Part shown: in pieces, positions 11,180 to 20,063 of the stretch
How positions within the stretch are numbered: the first letter of the stretch is position 1
Layout of the letters: every line of letters starts with the position of its first letter
Notes under the pieces: generated by a model
The model's input: the letters and a program-made list of their open reading frames with translations, nothing else
What the model was told of the DNA's origin: nothing
Database searches by the model: none
Assembly (NCBI RefSeq): GCF_004920405.1
Contig: NZ_RFLV01000002.1
Location: forward strand, 734,013-798,012
DNA length: 64,000 bases
Direction: 5' to 3'
From: Pseudomonas leptonychotis
GTDB taxonomy: Bacteria; Pseudomonadota; Gammaproteobacteria; Pseudomonadales; Pseudomonadaceae
Program-made: the position numbers and the translations under genes

Positions 11180-13090
11180 TTACTCTTCCAGCTCAGCCCA
11201 ACGTTCAACCAGCTGTTCCAACTCATGCTGCACCACCTGCAATTTAGCCAGCACTTCAGCCGTCTTTTCCGCAGACTGCTGATAAAAACTCGGCGCACCA
11301 ATCTGCTCTTGCAAACTGGCAACCTGCGTCTCCAGCACATCGATCTGCCCAGGAATCGCTTCCAGCTCGCGCTGCAGCTTGTAACTGAGCTTTTTCTTGC
11401 TTGCAGCCGCTACCGGCTCTGCTGCAATCGGCGTAGGAACCACTGCTGAGGCTAGTTCAGGCTTTCCAGCTTTGCTTTCGCCCACACCAAGCAAACGTGG
11501 CGAACCACCCTGGCGCAACCAATCCTGATAGCCGCCAACATACTCACGCACCTTACCCTCGCCCTCAAAGACCAGCGTGCTCGTCACGACGTTGTCGAGG
11601 AAGGCTCGGTCGTGGCTAACCATCAGCACGGTGCCAGGGAAGGTCAGCAGCACTTCTTCCAGAAGCTCCAGGGTTTCTACATCGAGATCGTTGGTCGGTT
11701 CGTCCAGCACCAGCAAGTTAGCTGGCTTACTGAACAACTTAGCGAGCAAGAGACGTGCCCGCTCACCGCCGGACAGCGCTTTGACTGGTGTACGTGCACG
11801 TTGCGGACTGAACAAGAAGTCGCCCAGGTAGCTAAGTACGTGGCGGTTCTGCCCGTCGATCTCGATAAAGTCGCGGCCTTCGGCAACGTTGTCGATAACG
11901 GTTTTTTCCAAATCCAGCTGGTGACGTAATTGGTCAAAATACGCCACATCAATGCGTGTGCCTTCAGCCACTTCACCGCTGGTGGGCTGCAAACCACCTA
12001 GCATCAACTTGAGCAAGGTGGTCTTGCCGGTGCCGTTTGCACCGAGCAGGCCGATGCGATCGCCGCGCTGCAGCACCATGGAAAAATCTTTAATCAGGAA
12101 CGGCCCGCCTGGATGGGCGAAGCTGACGTTATCCAAAACCATTACCTGCTTGCCGGATTTCTCCGCAGTATCCAGCAGGATGTTGGCTTTACCCGTACGT
12201 TCACGGCGTTCGCTGCGCTCGACGCGCAGAGCTTTAAGAGCGCGTACACGGCCTTCGTTACGGGTGCGGCGCGCCTTAATACCCTGACGAATCCACACTT
12301 CTTCCTGGGCCAGTTTTTTGTCAAATAAAGCGTTGGCGGTTTCTTCAGCCGCCAACGTGGCCTCTTTGTGCACCAAGAAGCTTGCGTAGTCGCCATTCCA
12401 GTCGATCAAGCCGCCACGATCCAACTCGAGGATGCGCGTGGCCAGATTCTGCAGAAAGGAACGGTCGTGGGTGATAAACAACACCGCGCCCTGAAAATCG
12501 GTCAACGCTTCTTCCAGCCAGGCAATCGCACCGATATCCAAGTGGTTGGTCGGCTCATCGAGCAGCAGCAGGTCCGGCTCAGAGACCAGCGCTTGCGCCA
12601 GCAGCACACGGCGACGCCAGCCACCAGAGAGTTCGGCCAGGGTTTTGTCGGCCGGCAACTGCAAACGGCTCAGGGTGCTGTCGACCAGCTGCTGTAAGCG
12701 CCAGCCGTCACGGGCCTCAAGGTCCTGCTGCACGTGCATCAGTTTATTAAGGTCATCTTCAGTGACGCAGTTTTGCGCCAAATGGTGATATTGCGCGAGC
12801 AGCTCACCGACACCGTCCAGCCCTTGGGCAACCACATCGAACACTGTGCGGTCGTCTGCCAGTGGCAACTCCTGCGGTAACTCACCGATCTTTAATCCCG
12901 GCGCGCGCCAGACGGCACCGTCATCGGCTTTCTGGTCGCCCTTAACCAGCTTCATCATGCTCGACTTGCCGGTGCCGTTACGGCCGATGATGCACACCCG
13001 CTCGCCACGGGCGATTTGCCAAGACACCTTGTCCAACAGCGGCATTGCGCCGTAGGCCAGGGAAATATCGGTGAACTTGAGCAGTGTCAT
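11180..13090 (-). CDS. uup: ABC-F family ATPase Uup
   Basis: Soluble tandem ATPase of the ABC-F translation/ribosome-associated family; Uup of E. coli affects transposon excision and ribosome function. 636 residues with two nucleotide-binding domains: Walker A GRNGTGKSSMMK and GANGTGKTTLLK, signature LSGGWRRR and LSGGERAR, and Walker B LLLLDEPTNHLD and LLVLDEPTNDLD. The typical charged C-terminal coiled-coil extension starts at about residue 550 (KKKLSYKLQRELEAIPGQID) and distinguishes Uup from shorter ABC-F members. The start was placed at MTLLKFTDISLAYG. Confidence 0.95.
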   Translation of the reverse strand: MTLLKFTDISLAYGAMPLLDKVSWQIARGERVCIIGRNGTGKSSMMKLVKGDQKADDGAVWRAPGLKIGELPQELPLADDRTVFDVVAQGLDGVGELLAQYHHLAQNCVTEDDLNKLMHVQQDLEARDGWRLQQLVDSTLSRLQLPADKTLAELSGGWRRRVLLAQALVSEPDLLLLDEPTNHLDIGAIAWLEEALTDFQGAVLFITHDRSFLQNLATRILELDRGGLIDWNGDYASFLVHKEATLAAEETANALFDKKLAQEEVWIRQGIKARRTRNEGRVRALKALRVERSERRERTGKANILLDTAEKSGKQVMVLDNVSFAHPGGPFLIKDFSMVLQRGDRIGLLGANGTGKTTLLKLMLGGLQPTSGEVAEGTRIDVAYFDQLRHQLDLEKTVIDNVAEGRDFIEIDGQNRHVLSYLGDFLFSPQRARTPVKALSGGERARLLLAKLFSKPANLLVLDEPTNDLDVETLELLEEVLLTFPGTVLMVSHDRAFLDNVVTSTLVFEGEGKVREYVGGYQDWLRQGGSPRLLGVGESKAGKPELASAVVPTPIAAEPVAAASKKKLSYKLQRELEAIPGQIDVLETQVASLQEQIGAPSFYQQSAEKTAEVLAKLQVVQHELEQLVERWAELEE

Positions 13091-13468
13091 GGCGCGCCTC
13101 AACAAAAAACGACGGGTATGTTTGGGTTAACCGGGGTTTGCCAACGCACCTCGTTGCCTCAAACGCACAGCGGTAACCCCACACACCCAAAAAATCATCT
13201 GCAGCTGCCCAGAGGCACCCGCAAAACAGGGCGCGCATTCTAACCGAGAAGCGCGCTGGCATCGCGGCCAATTTTTTCCGCAGGCGCAGTAAATCCTGAC
13301 GTATCCAACACCTATTGAGATAGCAAGCGCTCTAGCGCGGCGGCCAACGCACAACCAAGCGCGCTAATGATGAATACCGTCAATTACCCTCTGAAACGCA
13401 TTGAGCCTTCACCCTACATAGGCAAACGACTAAGCTAGGGCCATACGCACTATTTGCCTGGAAGTGTC
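13091..13468. other. Intergenic region between divergent uup and slt
   Basis: About 380 bases between two divergent genes. No protein-coding or RNA gene could be supported. It presumably contains both promoters; the slt ribosome-binding site GGAAG is at its right edge. Confidence 0.5.
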
Positions 13469-15394
13469 ATGCGCGGTCCCCTGTTCAGCCTGTTGTCCTG
13501 CCTATTGGTTTCCACCCTGGGTTTCTCTGCGGCACAAGCCGCCACCCTGACGCAACAACGTCATTATTATGATCAAGCCAAAGCAGCATTGGCCAAAGGG
13601 GACAAAGGTCCTTACCAGCTTCATGCCAATGCACTGCGCGATTACCCACTGGAACCGTACCTGGCCTATGACGAGCTGACCGCGCGGCTGAAGTGGGCGA
13701 GCAACGACGAAATCGAGAAATTCCTCGCCGAACATGGCGACCTGCCGCAAATCAGCTGGATGAAGCTGCGCTGGCTACGCTGGCTGGCAGAACGCGGTGA
13801 ATGGCAGACCTTTATCAACTATTACGACCCGGCACTGAACTTCACCGAGCTCGACTGCCTGTATGGTCAATATCAGCTGAGCCACGGCATGCGTGCCGAA
13901 GGGTATGCCACCGCCGAAAAGCTCTGGCTTGTGGGTAAATCGCAACCTAATGCGTGCGATCCGCTGTTTGAGCGCTGGGCTGCAGAAGGCCAACTCACTG
14001 AACAAAAACGCTGGCAGCGTGCCAAGTTAGCGGCCGAAGCCCGCAACTATGGTCTGCTCACCCACTTGATTAAAAACCTGCCAACTCTAAGCAGCCAAGG
14101 TCAGGCCTTGCTTCAGATCGCGCAGAAGCCAGAACTGCTCAAACAAACCTCACGCTTCAGTCAAACCGACCCCGCCATGGCGGATGCCGTAGGCCTTGGT
14201 CTGCGCCGCCTGGCCCGCCAGGACCCCGAAGTGGCCCTGAAACTGCTCGACAGTTATGCACCGCGCATGAAGTTCTCCAGCGATGAAAAAGTCGCCATCG
14301 CCCGTGAAATCGGTTTGACCTTGGCCAAGCGCTTCGACCCTCGCGCCTTGCCAGTCATGGCCAAGTACGACCCGCAGCTGCGTGACAATACCGTCAGCGA
14401 ATGGCGCGCCCGCCTACTGCTGCGCTTGGGCCGCTGGGAAGAGGTCAACCAGTTGACCCGCAAGATGCCCGCCGATCTGGGCAACACCAACCGCTGGCGT
14501 TACTGGCAAGCGCGCAGCATGCAACTGGCACAACCCAACAGCCAGGAACCAAAAGCGCTTTACCAGAGCTTGGCCAAAGAACGCGACTTCTACGGTTTTA
14601 TGGCCGCCGATCAGGTGCAAGCGCCTTATCAGCTAAACAACAAACCACTGGCCCTGAGCCCACAAACCATCAAAAAAGTACGGGACTCGGCAGCTATTCG
14701 TCGTGCATTAGAGTTCCATGCCCGTGGCCAGATCGCCGACGGGCGGCGCGAGTGGTACAACGTCACCCGCCTGTTCAGCCGCGATGAAATGGTCGCCCAA
14801 GCCCGCCTGGCTTATGACATGGGTTGGTACTTCCCGGCCATTCGCACCATCAGCCAGGCTCAGTACTGGGATGACCTGGATGTACGCTTCCCCATGGCTC
14901 ACCGCGATCAGCTGGTGCGCGAGGCGCGTAACCGCGACATCCATTCGAGCTGGGTGTTTGCCATCACCCGCCAGGAGAGCGGGTTTATGACCGATGCCAA
15001 GTCCGGGGTTGGGGCTATGGGCCTGATGCAGCTGATGCCGGCCACCGCCAAGGAAACAGCCAAGCGCTTCGGCATTCCGCTGTCATCGCCGCAACTGGCG
15101 TATAAGCCGGACATCAACATCCAGCTGGGGACGGCTTACCTGAGTCAAATTTACGGTCAATTCAACGGCAACCGCGTCCTGGCGTCTGCCGCCTACAATG
15201 CCGGACCAGGTCGTGTCCGCCAGTGGCTGCGTGGCGCGGATCACCTGTCGTACGACGTGTGGATCGAGAATATTCCGTTTGATGAAACCCGCCAGTACGT
15301 GCAAAACGTGCTGTCCTACTCGGTGATCTACGGCGATAAACTCAACGCTCCGCAACCTCTTGTAGCCTGGCATGAACGCTACTTCGATCAATAA
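13469..15394 (+). CDS. slt: Soluble lytic murein transglycosylase (Slt70 type)
   Basis: Periplasmic enzyme that cleaves peptidoglycan between MurNAc and GlcNAc with formation of anhydro-muropeptides. A Sec signal peptide (LFSLLSCLLVSTLGFSAAQA) is followed by the long alpha-superhelical U domain, a linker domain, and the C-terminal GH23 catalytic domain. Catalytic glutamate near residue 500 in ITRQESGFMTDAKSG, followed by GAMGLMQLMPATAKE and ASAAYNAGPGRVRQW. 641 residues from the ATG at 13469, which has GGAAG upstream; an in-frame TTG at 13454 is less likely. Matches the PA3020 position. Confidence 0.95.
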   Translation: MRGPLFSLLSCLLVSTLGFSAAQAATLTQQRHYYDQAKAALAKGDKGPYQLHANALRDYPLEPYLAYDELTARLKWASNDEIEKFLAEHGDLPQISWMKLRWLRWLAERGEWQTFINYYDPALNFTELDCLYGQYQLSHGMRAEGYATAEKLWLVGKSQPNACDPLFERWAAEGQLTEQKRWQRAKLAAEARNYGLLTHLIKNLPTLSSQGQALLQIAQKPELLKQTSRFSQTDPAMADAVGLGLRRLARQDPEVALKLLDSYAPRMKFSSDEKVAIAREIGLTLAKRFDPRALPVMAKYDPQLRDNTVSEWRARLLLRLGRWEEVNQLTRKMPADLGNTNRWRYWQARSMQLAQPNSQEPKALYQSLAKERDFYGFMAADQVQAPYQLNNKPLALSPQTIKKVRDSAAIRRALEFHARGQIADGRREWYNVTRLFSRDEMVAQARLAYDMGWYFPAIRTISQAQYWDDLDVRFPMAHRDQLVREARNRDIHSSWVFAITRQESGFMTDAKSGVGAMGLMQLMPATAKETAKRFGIPLSSPQLAYKPDINIQLGTAYLSQIYGQFNGNRVLASAAYNAGPGRVRQWLRGADHLSYDVWIENIPFDETRQYVQNVLSYSVIYGDKLNAPQPLVAWHERYFDQ

Positions 15395-15406
15395 AGGCTA
15401 ACTCTG

Positions 15407-15433
15407 CACGCTCAACAGCCACTGTTGAGCGTG
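15407..15433. terminator. Hairpin between convergent slt and MOSC genes
   Basis: Eleven-base perfect stem CACGCTCAACA / TGTTGAGCGTG with a five-base loop, in the 50-base gap between the two stop codons. No strong T run on either side, so termination strength is uncertain. Confidence 0.6.
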
Positions 15434-15444
15434 AATTACCCGCC

Positions 15445-16251
15445 CTACTCCAGCACCTGCACCGGCATGTCCAGACGCAAGTACCCCTCGCCGCAGGCAA
15501 TCAGGTTCTGCCCGAAATACACCTCGCCCTCACGCTCACGATAGGTTTTCAAGGTCGTCAGCGGCTCACGATCCGGGCTGCGCTCGCCGGTTTGCGGGTC
15601 AAGAGTGGTCATGATGCAACGCGAGCAGCCCTTGACCACGCGAAACTCCAGCTCACCAATGCGAATACGTTTCCAACTGTCTTCAGCATAGGGTTCGGCC
15701 CCCCTGACCACCAGATTCGGACGGAAGCGTAACATCGGCAACGGCCGGCCGACCCGAGCCGAGAGGTCATCCAGCGACGCCTGACCAATCAGCAACAAAG
15801 GAAAACCATCGGCAAACGCCACCTTGTCACCGATCTCGGCATACGCCGTATCGACCTGCCGCGCGTAAGGTGACGACACCTGTACCAGGCGGCACGCACG
15901 GCCAAGCCACTGGCTCAGCCACTGCGCCGCCTCATCGCCGGCATCCGGCACCTGCAGGCTGTCGCGCCAGATCGTTACAGCACGCAACGGCGCGTGTTCA
16001 TCGGGCACCGCCACCTGTAAATCGGCCATGCCCGGTGCACTCAACTGCAGGTGCGTACTACCCAACCAACGCGCCTGCAACTGGGTCAACTGCGCCAACA
16101 AACGCTGAGTCAGGAAGCGTCCTGTTTGCGCATCGACTACCATCCAGCGACGATCGCCTTGCACACCCAAGGCGTCCAGCGCTGTTTCGCGCAAGGCTTC
16201 ACCCGCCGCTGACTTCAGTGGATAACGATACAACTCAGAGAGATGCAACAT
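15445..16251 (-). CDS. MOSC domain protein (YcbX-like, without ferredoxin domain)
   Basis: 268-residue protein with an N-terminal beta-barrel MOSC_N domain (LSELYRYPLKSAAGEALRE) and a C-terminal MOSC domain with the conserved cysteine in VVKGCSRCIMTTLDPQTGER. MOSC proteins bind a molybdenum cofactor and act in N-hydroxylated base reduction (YcbX, YiiM). E. coli YcbX has an extra C-terminal 2Fe-2S domain that is absent here. The ATG at 16251 gives the family start; AAAGGA lies about 12 bases upstream. This start codon overlaps the start of the divergent gene at 16250. Confidence 0.88.
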   Translation of the reverse strand: MLHLSELYRYPLKSAAGEALRETALDALGVQGDRRWMVVDAQTGRFLTQRLLAQLTQLQARWLGSTHLQLSAPGMADLQVAVPDEHAPLRAVTIWRDSLQVPDAGDEAAQWLSQWLGRACRLVQVSSPYARQVDTAYAEIGDKVAFADGFPLLLIGQASLDDLSARVGRPLPMLRFRPNLVVRGAEPYAEDSWKRIRIGELEFRVVKGCSRCIMTTLDPQTGERSPDREPLTTLKTYREREGEVYFGQNLIACGEGYLRLDMPVQVLE

Positions 16252-16729
16252 GAGCCCAGCTTTCCTTTGGCAAAACGCACTTATACGAGCAACCCGCCTC
16301 ACTCACAAGCCCGCCTTAACCCTACCCATATTGCTACTGCTCAGCGCCTGCAGCGGCAGCCCGCCAGACAACCTGGGCATTCAAGACGGGCATTTGACTG
16401 CCTGCCCGGACTCACCGAACTGCGTGAACAGCCAGGCCAGCGATACCAGACACGCCATCGAGGCTCTGCCGCTCAAGGGTTCTGCCGAACAAACCCAGGC
16501 GCGCCTCAAGGCGCTGCTCAGCGAAGAACCACGGGTAATTGTGGTTGAGGACACGCCAGGTTATTTACGTGCAGAGTTCAGCAGCTCGCTGATGCGCTTT
16601 GTCGATGATGTGGAATTTATGATCGGCACAACTGCCGTGGATGTGCGGTCCGCATCACGCTTGGGTTATGCCGACTTCGACGTCAACCGCGAGCGCATTG
16701 AGCAAATACGCAAGCGTCTGAACGAATAA
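16250..16729 (+). CDS. DUF1499 lipoprotein
   Basis: 159 residues. N-terminal hydrophobic segment ending in the lipobox LLLSAC, so probably a lipoprotein with a long charged n-region. The DUF1499 domain follows: TACPDSPNCVNSQASD, then IEALPLKGSAEQTQARL and LGYADFDVNRERIEQIRKRL. The two cysteines in CPDSPNC are characteristic. Its ATG shares two bases with the ATG of the divergent MOSC gene. Family function unknown. Confidence 0.85.
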   Translation: MSPAFLWQNALIRATRLTHKPALTLPILLLLSACSGSPPDNLGIQDGHLTACPDSPNCVNSQASDTRHAIEALPLKGSAEQTQARLKALLSEEPRVIVVEDTPGYLRAEFSSSLMRFVDDVEFMIGTTAVDVRSASRLGYADFDVNRERIEQIRKRLNE

Positions 16730-16765
16730 CCCAACGGTGCCAGCCAGCCTGACTTTCCGTCAGGC

Positions 16766-17701
16766 CTATTCGCTCGAATGCAGCATCGCCAGACGCTCAC
16801 GCACTACATCCACCAGCTTGTCCGGCTGAAATTTGGAGAGGAAGTTGTCACACCCCACCTTCTTCACCATGGCTTCGTTGAAGCTGCCGGACAGCGAAGT
16901 ATGCAGCACCACGTACAGGTCTTTGAGACGCGGGTCATTGCGAATTTCGGTGGTCAAACGATAGCCGTCCATCTCCGGCATTTCCGCATCGGTAATCACC
17001 ATCAGCAGCTTCTCATGCACATCGGTGCCGGCATCGGCCCAGCTTTTCAGCAGGTTGAGTGCGCGCAGGCCATCGCTGGCGCAGTGACAACGGATATCCA
17101 GCTGCGCCATGGTGCCCTTGAGTTGGCTCATGGCCACATTAGAGTCGTCCACCAGCAACACCTCACGTCCCTTGGCGAACTCCAACATCGGGTCGGCCAG
17201 TTTTTCAGGCGAGACCTTAGTGCTCATCGGGGTAATTTCCGCCAGCACCTTTTCCACGTCGATCACTTCGACAATATGGTCTTCGACCTTGGTGATCGCG
17301 GTCAGGTAATGCTGACGCCCCGCGCCCCCTGGCGGCGGCAGGATGGATTCCCAATTGAGGTTGAGGATGCGTTCGACACCGCCGACCAGGAATGCCTGCA
17401 CCGAGCGGTTGTATTCGGTCACGATAATGGTGCTGCGCTCATCCGGCACAATCGGCCGCATGCCGATGGCTTGGGACAAGTCGATCACGGGCAAGGTCTG
17501 CCCGCGCAGATTGACCACGCCGCAGACAAATCGATGGCGCTGCGGCATCAGGGTCAATTTGGGCATCTGCAGGACTTCCTGCACTTTGAACACGTTGATC
17601 GCAAACAACTGCCGACCCGCCAGACGGAACATCAAAATTTCCAGGCGGTTCTCACCCACCAGCTGGGTGCGTTGGTTCACTGAGTCGAGAATGCCGGCCA
17701 T
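16766..17701 (-). CDS. cheV: Chemotaxis coupling protein CheV (CheW domain + receiver)
   Basis: CheV couples chemoreceptors to CheA and carries a phosphorylatable receiver. The CheW-like half (residues about 20-160) contains MFRLAGRQLFAINVFKVQE and GVVNLRGQTLPVIDL. The receiver half has VLLVDDSNVAMSQLK and phospho-acceptor aspartate in VITDAEMPEMDGY, with lysine in DNFLSKFQPDK. 311 residues, the normal length. Chosen start MAGILDSVNQRTQ; an extra ATG directly precedes it. A second CheV-type gene lies at 38804-39688. Confidence 0.93.
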   Translation of the reverse strand: MAGILDSVNQRTQLVGENRLEILMFRLAGRQLFAINVFKVQEVLQMPKLTLMPQRHRFVCGVVNLRGQTLPVIDLSQAIGMRPIVPDERSTIIVTEYNRSVQAFLVGGVERILNLNWESILPPPGGAGRQHYLTAITKVEDHIVEVIDVEKVLAEITPMSTKVSPEKLADPMLEFAKGREVLLVDDSNVAMSQLKGTMAQLDIRCHCASDGLRALNLLKSWADAGTDVHEKLLMVITDAEMPEMDGYRLTTEIRNDPRLKDLYVVLHTSLSGSFNEAMVKKVGCDNFLSKFQPDKLVDVVRERLAMLHSSE

Positions 17702-17827
17702 CATGCGCTCCTGTTCACTTATCGATCTAGCCTAGCTCAAATAGCCATGACCTGGTGTATCGGCCATGTGCCACGCATCTGAAGGCAGATGGCGCGGCGC
17801 CATCATGCGACAAGCGCACCGCCGAGG

Positions 17828-18760
17828 CTAGCCGGATGGCAGCAGCCGTACCAGTTCTTCGGCCAGAAGCGGCGAATATTCCGGCAAATGCACGCGCAAA
17901 GCTGCCGGCATTGCAGCAAAACGCAAATGACGACTTTCCATGGGTTCTCCGTCCAGATTGAGATCCAAGCCTTGCGGTGCCTCGACCTCCAACCAGGGCA
18001 AGCGCGCACTCAGCGCCACGCTCTGCAAGCCATTGATGCCGCCAGACAATAGCGTGCCCAGCGTGCCGACCACGTCGGGCGCGGCAGGCACAATGCAAAT
18101 ATCCAACAAACCATCGTTGACGCGCGCCTCGGGGCACAGCACATGCCCTCCGCCTGCCTGACGGCCATTGCCGATACCCAGGGCCAGAAACTCGCCCTCC
18201 CACTGAAAATCCGGCCCAGTGAAACGGCCAAACGATGACTGCACCTCGGCAAACCGAGACAACCCCGTTAGAAAGTAAGCCGCCCCGCCGAGCACACGCT
18301 TGAGCTCTTCCGACGTATTAGCCGTAACGCTGCAACCAAAACCGCCGGTGGCCATGTTAAGAAACACCTGACCGTCGGCTTCACCCAGATCAATCGGCTG
18401 CGCCGGCGTATCCAACAAAGCCAATGCAGCCAAAGGTTCGAGCGGCACACCGGCGGCACGGGCAAAATCATTGGCGGTACCTAGGGGTAACAGCGCGAGG
18501 CTGGCCTGGGTTTTAGCCAATGCCATGGCCTCGCTGACATCACGCAAAGTGCCATCGCCCCCGCCAGCAATCAGCGTCGGGTAGCCCGCCTGTAACGCCT
18601 CACTCACCAGCCGTTGCGCATCGCCGGCCTCCCAGGTCAGACGCACGTCGATCTGCCAGCCCTCTTGACGACGCGTCTCTACAGCAGCGCGCACCTCGGC
18701 GTTAAGCGCTTGTTTGCCGTGCAGAATCAACAGTGCTTTGCGCTCGTGGATTTCTAACAT
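17828..18760 (-). CDS. yegS: YegS-like lipid kinase (diacylglycerol kinase catalytic family)
   Basis: 310-residue member of the DAGK/YegS family, which phosphorylates lipids such as phosphatidylglycerol or diacylglycerol. Visible motifs: KALLILHGKQALN at the N-terminus, the nucleotide-binding GGGDGTLRDVSEAMA, LPLGTANDFARAAGVPLEP, and a C-terminal LDLNLDGEPME. The upstream extension to 18793 was discarded because MLEIHERKALLIL is the natural start. In P. aeruginosa the equivalent gene (PA3023, from memory) is followed directly by the FGGY kinase gene, whereas here a 10-kb block intervenes. Confidence 0.9.
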   Translation of the reverse strand: MLEIHERKALLILHGKQALNAEVRAAVETRRQEGWQIDVRLTWEAGDAQRLVSEALQAGYPTLIAGGGDGTLRDVSEAMALAKTQASLALLPLGTANDFARAAGVPLEPLAALALLDTPAQPIDLGEADGQVFLNMATGGFGCSVTANTSEELKRVLGGAAYFLTGLSRFAEVQSSFGRFTGPDFQWEGEFLALGIGNGRQAGGGHVLCPEARVNDGLLDICIVPAAPDVVGTLGTLLSGGINGLQSVALSARLPWLEVEAPQGLDLNLDGEPMESRHLRFAAMPAALRVHLPEYSPLLAEELVRLLPSG

Positions 18761-18981
18761 CCTTTTCCCCAACACCAGATGGACCAAACACATGAGAACT
18801 AGAGACCACAGCAGCAGTATTTTGGTTGCTCGGCGAACAGGCGCCTAACAAACATCTAATTATTAGATTACTTAGCTCAATAAATGCGCATTTTTAATCG
18901 CAATGCATTGTTAGATCATCCTCACATCGATAACCAAGCGCTCCAGCTAACCGGCAGGCGTTGCTTAATGAGGACAAGCAG

Positions 18982-19680
18982 ATGATCGAAGTACGCCCTT
19001 TCGTCGAACTCGGCGGCGCTAATCATGGCTGGCTGAACGCCCGCCATCACTTTTCCTTTGCCGAATACTATGATCCGGCGCGGATGAACTGGGGCCCGTT
19101 GCGGGTGTGGAACGACGATGAAATCGCACCGCACACCGGCTTTCCAACCCACCCACACCGCGACATGGAAATCATCACCTATGTACGCCAGGGCGCTATT
19201 ACCCACAAGGACAACTTGGGTAATCAGGGCCGTACCGAAGCCGGTGATGTGCAGGTCATGAGCGCCGGCACGGGTATCGCCCACAGTGAATACAACCTGG
19301 AAGACAGCACGACCAAGATTTTCCAGATATGGATTCAACCTAACCAAGTGGGTTTACCACCATCCTGGGGAGCCAAGCCGTTTCCCAAAGGCGAACGCGT
19401 CGGTACATTCGTCACCTTGGCCAGCGGCTTTGCCGAAGACCAAGATGCCTTGTCGATCCGCGCCCCTGCACGGATGGCTGCTGCCACCCTACAAGCCGGA
19501 CAAAGCACTGAGTACCCGATCGGCGCGACGCGCAAGGCCTATCTGGTCGCTGCCAGCGGCAGCATCGAGGTCAACGGCGTTCGCGCACAGACCCGCGATG
19601 GCGTGGCGGTCAGCAATATTGAGGTGATCACGGTTACGGCTATCGAGGACAGTGAAGTCATTCTGGTGGATGTAGCCTGA
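18982..19680 (+). CDS. Pirin family protein
   Basis: 232-residue bicupin of the pirin family. Metal-ligand motif of the N-terminal cupin: HPHRDMEIITYVRQGAITHKD, preceded by FPTHPH; then GDVQVMSAGTGIAHSEYN. Some bacterial pirins have quercetin 2,3-dioxygenase activity, others are regulatory; sequence does not decide. ATG at 18982 has AGGA about eight bases upstream, better than the upstream TTG. It sits at the left edge of the chemosensory block. Confidence 0.92.
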   Translation: MIEVRPFVELGGANHGWLNARHHFSFAEYYDPARMNWGPLRVWNDDEIAPHTGFPTHPHRDMEIITYVRQGAITHKDNLGNQGRTEAGDVQVMSAGTGIAHSEYNLEDSTTKIFQIWIQPNQVGLPPSWGAKPFPKGERVGTFVTLASGFAEDQDALSIRAPARMAAATLQAGQSTEYPIGATRKAYLVAASGSIEVNGVRAQTRDGVAVSNIEVITVTAIEDSEVILVDVA

Positions 19681-20063
19681 ATCCTGATGAGGTGGGTAAC
19701 AGTCAGCCCCTTATTTGCTGATGACATCGGCTAAGAGCGAGCTGGCGACAACCCACCTCTGCCCCATCTAGGGGCCTCTCGCTGCCAATTGCGCGTTATC
19801 CAAGGCCCTTAAACCGAGCCAACCACACACTGTCTTGGCATCCACGGCAGCTCATACCGGGCAGTGGGTGCTATGCACTGGCCCCGCCTAAGCGCCCAGC
19901 CCCTCGGTTACGCCACCCCACAGGGGCCAGCCCTGCATTAACCCCGCGCTAGCAAGGCACTAAGGTGCACCTTAGCTGTGCCTAGGGGAAACCCTGAGTT
20001 CGCAGTTGGCAATTGCGCCCTACCATTTACAGATGACCTTCACTGCCCGTGACCGGAGCCAAC
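19681..20063. other. Intergenic region upstream of the chemosensory operon
   Basis: About 380 bases with no supportable gene. It must carry the promoter of the chemosensory operon. It contains a 16-bp perfect palindrome at 19960-19975 (listed separately). No clear FliA-type (TAAAGTTT / GCCGATAA) promoter was seen. Confidence 0.5.
19960..19975. promoter_or_regulatory. 16-bp perfect palindrome, possible operator
   Basis: CTAAGGTG CACCTTAG is a perfect dyad about 90 bases upstream of the first gene of the chemosensory operon. It has no spacer, so it is more like a protein-binding site than a terminator. The binding protein is unknown; the LuxR-type regulator at the end of the operon is one candidate. 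Confidence 0.4.

Noticed and set aside
16778..17683. 301-codon plus-strand frame opposite cheV
   Set aside because: Rich in histidine and glutamine, typical of an antisense frame; the CheV gene on the other strand explains the region.
19738..19960. Small genes in the gap between pirin and the first MCP
   Set aside because: Short frames here lack start signals and protein-like composition.
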